Source: Bordetella parapertussis
Lineage (GTDB): Bacteria > Acidobacteriota > Terriglobia > Bryobacterales > Bryobacteraceae
Direction of reading: 5' to 3'
Assembly: GCA_943328975.2 (NCBI GenBank)
Contig: CALQCC020000016.1
Location: forward strand, 1-64,000
DNA: 64,000 nt
Shown here: piece after piece, positions 60,273 to 64,000 of the stretch
Layout of the letters: each line of letters opens with the position of its first letter
Numbering within the stretch: the stretch's first letter is position 1
Position numbers and translations under genes: made by a program
Notes under the pieces: generated by a model
The model's input: only the letters and a program-made list of their open reading frames with translations
What the model was told of the DNA's origin: nothing
The model's database searches: none

Positions 60273-61151
60273 TTACGCGTCGGGGTCGATCGCTTTTTTG
60301 AGCGAGTTGGACGGCAGGTCTTCGTCGGGCATGCTTTCCGACATGAGTTGCTGCGCGTACTTCGGATCTACATACTGCGCGTATTCCGGGATGTCTTCGA
60401 CGGAGGTGACTTCCATTTCGTCGGATTGTTCCGCGGCTACGGGCTGCTGCGAGAAGTCGACTTCGGTGGCCAATTGACGGCCTTCGATGCAGGCTTCCGC
60501 GATCTTGGTGGTGAACAGGCGGATGGCGCGCAGGGCGTCATCGTTGCCGGGGATCACGTAGTTTACTTTGTCCGGATCGCAGTTGGTGTCAACCACGGCC
60601 ACGACGGCGATGCCCAGTTTACGGGCTTCTTCGACGGCGATGGCTTCTTTGTTGGAATCGACCACGAACATCACGTCGGGGAGACCGTGCATGTCCTTGA
60701 TGCCGCAAAGGTTCTGGTTCAGTTGCTTGCGCTCGCGTTCCAGACGGATAACTTCCTTCTTGGCGCGACCGTCCCAGTTGCCCTCTTCGGCCATGGCGTC
60801 GAGTTCTTTCAAACGCTTGATGGACTTTTGGACAGTGGTCATATTGGTGAGCAAGCCGCCCAACCAACGTTGATTCACGTAGTACATGCCGGCTCGCGTG
60901 GCTTCTTCGGCAATGGCTTCCTGCGCCTGCCGCTTGGTGCCCACGAACAGAACGGTCTTGCCTTGCGCGGCCATATCGCCCACGTAACGCATTGCGTCCT
61001 TGAACAGCTTCAAGGTCTTCTGGAGATCGATGATGTAGATCCCGTTACGTTCGCCGAAGATGTATTCTTTCATCTTGGGATTCCAGCGCTTGGTCTGGTG
61101 CCCGAAGTGAACGCCAGCTTCGAGCAATTCTTTCATGCTGATTTGAGGCAA
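60273..61151 (-). CDS. rpsB: Ribosomal protein S2
   Basis: 292 residues, with family motifs [40 protein letters not shown] and [15 protein letters not shown]. The C-terminal acidic tail (from about residue 240; [20 protein letters not shown], then [11 protein letters not shown]) is about 50 residues longer than in E. coli S2, which is common in this phylum to my knowledge. Part of the small subunit head; binds S1 region. First of rpsB-tsf-pyrH-frr. Confidence 0.97.
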   Translation of the reverse strand: MPQISMKELLEAGVHFGHQTKRWNPKMKEYIFGERNGIYIIDLQKTLKLFKDAMRYVGDMAAQGKTVLFVGTKRQAQEAIAEEATRAGMYYVNQRWLGGLLTNMTTVQKSIKRLKELDAMAEEGNWDGRAKKEVIRLERERKQLNQNLCGIKDMHGLPDVMFVVDSNKEAIAVEEARKLGIAVVAVVDTNCDPDKVNYVIPGNDDALRAIRLFTTKIAEACIEGRQLATEVDFSQQPVAAEQSDEMEVTSVEDIPEYAQYVDPKYAQQLMSESMPDEDLPSNSLKKAIDPDA

Positions 61152-61229
61152 AAGTCCTCCTTATGGACGTTTGACGGAACCTCACCACGGTCCAAAGCGG
61201 GATTTGTGGCGAGGGGTTAGAAGAAACGA

Positions 61230-61250
61230 GCGGGCTAAACCAAAGCCCGC
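61230..61250 (-). terminator. Possible terminator or attenuator between rpsI and rpsB
   Basis: GCGGGCT (61230-61236) pairs with AGCCCGC (61244-61250) around a seven-base loop. On the minus strand it is followed by TCGTTTCTTCT, a weakly T-rich tail. It lies in the 165-base gap between the two ribosomal-protein units, in the leader of rpsB. It may end the rplM-rpsI transcript or regulate rpsB. Confidence 0.5.
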
Positions 61251-61316
61251 CCGAAAAACAGTGTGAACATCTTCCGAACGCCTCTGCGCCAAAGGCGCGA
61301 GAGGGCCGCGAGCGGC

Positions 61317-61715
61317 CTAGCGCTTGGAGAACTGGAAGCGTTTGCGCGCGCCCTTTTGTCCGTACTTCTTGCGTTCCACCTTGCGAGCGTCGCGGGTAAG
61401 CATGCCGAGTTCCTTCAGCTTGCCGCGCAGTTCGATGTTGAACTCAAGCAGTGCACGGGCAATGCCGAGCTTGGCAGCGCCAGCTTGACCGTTCGGACCA
61501 CCACCGGCGGCGGTGATCAGAATGTCGAACTTGTCGCTGGTTTCGGTAGCCACCAGAGGCTGCTGCACGATGGCGCGCGCCGTGGGGCTGGGGAAGTAAT
61601 TTTCAAATTCGCGACCGTTGACCTTGATCGCTCCGGTGCCGGGACGAAGGAAAACGCGTGCGACGGCCGTCTTGCGGCGGCCCGTTCCGAGGTGTTGTAC
61701 CAATGTTGCTGCCAT
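61317..61715 (-). CDS. rpsI: Ribosomal protein S9
   Basis: 132 residues. [19 protein letters not shown] at the N-terminus, [20 protein letters not shown] in the middle and the C-terminal [17 protein letters not shown], whose last Lys-Arg reaches the P-site tRNA, match S9 throughout. It begins nine bases after rplM, the usual pair. Confidence 0.97.
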   Translation of the reverse strand: MAATLVQHLGTGRRKTAVARVFLRPGTGAIKVNGREFENYFPSPTARAIVQQPLVATETSDKFDILITAAGGGPNGQAGAAKLGIARALLEFNIELRGKLKELGMLTRDARKVERKKYGQKGARKRFQFSKR

Positions 61716-61724
61716 GAGGATTCC

Positions 61725-62159
61725 TTAGGATGCTACTTTCAACTCGACCGGCTTCTGTGCTTCGTGCGGATGCTTGTCGCCAGCATAAACGTTCAGCTTG
61801 CGATACATCTGCTTGCCGAGTTTGTTCTTCGGCAGCATGCCCTTGATCGCTTCTTCGATCAAGCGGATCGGGTGGTTCTGGCGAACGTCACGGGCCAGGA
61901 CCTCCGTCAACCCGCCCGGATAACCGGAGTGGCGGCGGTACAGTTTCTGATCTTCTTTACGTCCGGTCATGCGGACCTTGGCGGCGTTGACCACAATAAT
62001 ATGGTCGCCGGTGTCCATGAACGGCGTATAACGAGGCTTGTGTTTGCCCATCAGGATCAGCGCCGCCTGGCTGGCGATGCGTCCGAGGACTGCTCCTTCG
62101 GCATCGATGACGTGCCAATCACGCTGGATGCTGGGGAGCGAAGGGAATACGGTTTTCAT
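61725..62159 (-). CDS. rplM: Ribosomal protein L13
   Basis: 144 residues. WHVIDAEGAVLGRIASQAAL, GDHIIVVNAAKVRMTGRKED, KLYRRHSGYPGGL and MLPKNKLGKQMYRKLNVYAG are conserved L13 stretches; the protein is a primary assembly protein of the 50S subunit. First gene of the rplM-rpsI unit, preceded by a TTGACA promoter. Confidence 0.97.
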   Translation of the reverse strand: MKTVFPSLPSIQRDWHVIDAEGAVLGRIASQAALILMGKHKPRYTPFMDTGDHIIVVNAAKVRMTGRKEDQKLYRRHSGYPGGLTEVLARDVRQNHPIRLIEEAIKGMLPKNKLGKQMYRKLNVYAGDKHPHEAQKPVELKVAS

Positions 62160-62228
62160 TTGAGTCTCTTTTTCTGGACGACGCCGTCACGGCGGCGGGC
62201 CAGCTCTGGGCTAGCAATAGCTCTATTG

Positions 62229-62258
62229 AGATTAGCGGATTGGGGGGTGCGGTGTCAA
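62229..62258 (-). promoter_or_regulatory. Likely promoter of rplM-rpsI
   Basis: On the minus strand, a perfect TTGACA (62253-62258) is followed after 18 bases by TAATCT (62229-62234). Transcription would start near 62221 and give a leader of about 60 bases. It lies divergent from the toxin-antitoxin pair. Confidence 0.55.
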
Positions 62259-62283
62259 AGACCAGGCATACCGCCGTCGGGAG

Positions 62284-62289
62284 TATAAT
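62284..62289 (+). promoter_or_regulatory. -10 hexamer at leaderless spacing before the mazE-like gene
   Basis: A perfect TATAAT ends seven bases before the GTG at 62296, so the transcript should begin at the start codon. No ribosome-binding site precedes the GTG, and no clear -35 is seen. Confidence 0.55.
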
Positions 62290-62295
62290 TATCTT

Positions 62296-62517
62296 GTGCG
62301 AGTCAAGACATCTATCACACTTCCGGAGGAGTTGTTGACCCGGCTGGATCGTGTCGACAAAAACCGTTCGGCCTTGTTGGAGCGAGCCGCGCTGGCCTAT
62401 CTCGACAAGTTATCCCGGCAGGAGCGCGACCGGCGCGATTTGGAACTCATCAATCGCAATGCCGACCGGCTGAACCGGGAGGTTGAGGACACGCTGGAGT
62501 ACCAGCAAATTTGGTGA
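62296..62517 (+). CDS. Ribbon-helix-helix antitoxin (MazE/CopG-like)
   Basis: 73 residues from [23 protein letters not shown] is a ribbon-helix-helix strand and helix, then an Ala/Leu/Glu-rich helix ([20 protein letters not shown]) and a charged, Asn/Arg-rich tail that would bind the toxin. Ten bases separate it from the MazF-like gene. It probably represses the pair's promoter at TATAAT. Confidence 0.85.
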   Translation: MRVKTSITLPEELLTRLDRVDKNRSALLERAALAYLDKLSRQERDRRDLELINRNADRLNREVEDTLEYQQIW

Positions 62518-62527
62518 GGACCCGATC

Positions 62528-62881
62528 TTGAAACGTGGCGAGTTGTATCTAGTTCGCAAGCCGGGTTCGCATGATACGCGCAAGGAAAATCCGCGCAAGC
62601 AGCGTGTCTTTGTGATCGCAAGTCGACAGATGTTGATCGACTCGCGGCATTCCTCGGTGATCTGTGCTCCGGTGTATTCGGAACATGTTGGCTTGAGTAC
62701 GCAGGTCGCGGTGGGTGTGGCGGAGGGGCTGAAGAAAGATTCCAGCATTCATTGCGACGAATTGGTGAGCCTCTCGAAGACTGTGTTGACGCACTATGTT
62801 GGGTCGTTGAGTCCTGGGGTGCTGCGGGAATTCGATGCGGCTCTGACGGTGGCGTTAGGGCTGGAGCCTGATCTGTACTGA
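62528..62881 (+). CDS. MazF/PemK-family endoribonuclease toxin
   Basis: 117 residues from TTG 62528, chosen because GGTGAGGA lies seven bases upstream and because [20 protein letters not shown] is the family N-terminus. [18 protein letters not shown] and [20 protein letters not shown] are MazF strands, the last with the conserved (D/E)-x-(I/L)-x-(T/S) loop. It would cut mRNA unless bound by the upstream antitoxin. Followed by a bidirectional terminator. Confidence 0.9.
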   Translation: MKRGELYLVRKPGSHDTRKENPRKQRVFVIASRQMLIDSRHSSVICAPVYSEHVGLSTQVAVGVAEGLKKDSSIHCDELVSLSKTVLTHYVGSLSPGVLREFDAALTVALGLEPDLY

Positions 62882-62899
62882 GGCGTGCGCTACAAAAAG

Positions 62900-62936
62900 A
62901 AAACGGCCCCGCTACCCGAAGGTAGGGGGCCGTTTT
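62900..62936. terminator. Bidirectional rho-independent terminator
   Basis: AAAACGGCCCCGCTACC (62900-62916) pairs with GGTAGGGGGCCGTTTT (62921-62936) with one bulged G and a CGAA tetraloop. A T-run follows on the plus strand and an A-run precedes, so it serves both the toxin gene and the convergent TonB receptor gene. Confidence 0.92.
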
Positions 62937-62953
62937 TACTGCCTTGCGGTTGC

Positions 62954-64000
62954 TTAGAACGTCAAGCGACCGACCAGGGTGCCTTGGCGCTGACCACCGA
63001 CGTTGCCGAGGGTGTTGATGGTGCCGAAGCCCGAGGTGTAAACGCCCGTCGCACGATCCTGCACCAGGGCCGCGCCGCGGTTGGTGGAGGGGTCGACGAA
63101 ACCGGCCGTGTTGGTGGTGCCAACGATGGTGCGGTTCATGACGTTGTTGAATTCAGCGCGGACCATGAAGGTGATGCCTTCCTTGATCCGGAAGTTACGA
63201 GCGATGCTGGCCAACTCAGACGGCCGCCGCATGGCGCGGAAGTCGTTGTAGAAGGCAGCGGACGGGCTGAACGTTCCGTTGGCCGGATCCGTCCAAGCGA
63301 GCGGGTTCAGGATCTGCGTGTGGCCATAATCGTAGCAGCCACAGTTGATGTCCTTCACCAGGAACAACGGCTGACCTTCGACACGCTGAGAATAGGTGCC
63401 GCGGAGCAGGGTGTTAGCGTTGTTGTTGGTTGTGGTGGCCGGAGTCTGGATGGGAAGGCCGCTGCCGTACTGCATTACAGCGCCGATCTGCCAGTCTGCC
63501 AACAGGGCATTGACAACCTTGTTGCCGAAGTACTTCTGAACCGTGTAGTTCGCCGCAAGCACGAACCAATTCGGCCGTGAGTTGCTGGAGAGTTGCTTGT
63601 TGTTGTTGCGGTTCAGAATGTCGTTGATGACGCCACCGCCGGTGTCGCTTTCGGCACCGAGGGTGAGTTCCTTCGAGTAGGTGTAGTTCATGCTGAGGTC
63701 CAAGCCATGCGAGTAGCGCTTGGTGACCTTCATCTGGAACGAGTCATACCAGGTCTTGCCCAGGGGCGAGCCGGTGACCGTCATGTTGGTGAACTGCGGG
63801 AAGAGACGGAGCGACTGGGCCACCGTGGAGGTGGTCGGGAAGCCCGAGTAAGGAATGCGGCCCTGGAAGCGGCCGGCTGCGGCGCTGTTGACCTGAGCGG
63901 AGAGGATCGTGCGATCCGCCGCGCTGCCGAACCAATCCAGACCGTACTGACTCTTAAGGATGGCCGGGTCCAGCAAGTTCGGGTTGGTCAAACTGCTGGT
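62954..64000 (-). CDS. Oar-type TonB-dependent receptor, C-terminal part (5' end outside window)
   Basis: The frame is open from the window edge to the stop at 62954 (about 348 residues shown; full members exceed 1000). Alternating beta strands with aromatic girdle residues, such as TWYDSFQMKVTKRYSHGLDL, SMNYTYSKELTLG, NWFVLAANYTVQKYF and RAEFNNVMNRTIVG, and a terminal Phe (LVGRLTF) mark the outer-membrane barrel end. FNNVMNR resembles the FNLFN-like motif of carboxypeptidase-regulatory-like (Oar) receptors common in Acidobacteriota. Substrate unknown; the plug domain is not visible. Confidence 0.88.
   Translation of the reverse strand, partial: TSSLTNPNLLDPAILKSQYGLDWFGSAADRTILSAQVNSAAAGRFQGRIPYSGFPTTSTVAQSLRLFPQFTNMTVTGSPLGKTWYDSFQMKVTKRYSHGLDLSMNYTYSKELTLGAESDTGGGVINDILNRNNNKQLSSNSRPNWFVLAANYTVQKYFGNKVVNALLADWQIGAVMQYGSGLPIQTPATTTNNNANTLLRGTYSQRVEGQPLFLVKDINCGCYDYGHTQILNPLAWTDPANGTFSPSAAFYNDFRAMRRPSELASIARNFRIKEGITFMVRAEFNNVMNRTIVGTTNTAGFVDPSTNRGAALVQDRATGVYTSGFGTINTLGNVGGQRQGTLVGRLTF

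Noticed and set aside
1-64000. CRISPR arrays, tRNA or rRNA genes, prophage genes.
   Set aside because: No regularly spaced repeats, no cloverleaf-like sequence and no integrase or phage structural motif was seen by eye; a search with tRNAscan and HMMs would settle this.

Overview
The window reads as GC-rich chromosomal DNA of an Acidobacteriota member, most likely of the Solibacter/Bryobacter group. This is inferred from gene content: a DUF1592/DUF1552 cytochrome pair, DUF6152 proteins, a two-haem cytochrome with a LolA-like tail, a Pkn-type kinase with a TolB propeller, many small secreted beta proteins and an Oar-type TonB receptor. Packing is dense: no gap between genes exceeds about 300 bases. 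I saw no tRNA, rRNA or CRISPR.

Layout. 1-88: 5' end of an IS5-type transposase, cut by the window edge. 222-8454 (minus): a long co-directional run (CpaE-like ATPase, rimO, yacG, pgpA, NHL propeller, cinA, HDOD, nadA, nadC). 8600-16484 (plus): a seven-gene operon of secreted proteins (DUF1592 haem protein, Tat-exported DUF1552, ankyrin protein, small beta protein, a DUF6152 fusion protein, then the two halves of that fusion as separate genes). 16537-24161 (plus): czcCBA-type metal efflux with its own two-component system. 24274-28252: a small acidic protein, a compact penicillin-acylase homologue, and a NarL-type regulator beside a histidine kinase gene broken by two in-frame stops. 28445-36462: cytochrome, a PD-(D/E)XK-like protein coupled to a DUF697-like protein, FtsB-like protein, S41 peptidase and YprB-like nuclease. 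36586-38053: HU with a clear promoter and terminator, tatA, a 49-residue protein and an FMN reductase. 38056-40886 (minus): cysN-cysH-TSUP for sulfate assimilation, without cysD. 41096-49687: PQQ enzyme, SRPBCC proteins (one frameshifted), a lone ParD-like antitoxin, lactonase, DinB, NHL propeller and HupE-like protein. 49694-56801 (minus): M16 peptidase pair with LolA-like partners and an interrupted Ser/Thr kinase. 56869-57502: vapBC. 57499-62159 (minus): a secreted protein and the translation block rplM-rpsI, rpsB-tsf-pyrH-frr. 62296-62881: mazEF-like pair. 62954 to the edge: C-terminal part of a TonB receptor.

How the genes work together. The efflux genes and their two-component system form one transcription unit. 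The sulfate block activates and reduces sulfate, provided that cysD lies elsewhere. The 8.6-16.5 kb operon looks like an extracytoplasmic redox or degradation module of unknown substrate; inside it a fused gene sits next to its own split counterparts. Three genes carry inactivating lesions: a histidine kinase (two stops), a Ser/Thr kinase (TAG at a conserved Trp position) and an SRPBCC gene (one-base deletion). On a larger scale, the plus strand is C-rich up to about 38.05 kb and G-rich after it, for genes of either orientation. That suggests a replication-strand switch, an inversion edge or an assembly join.
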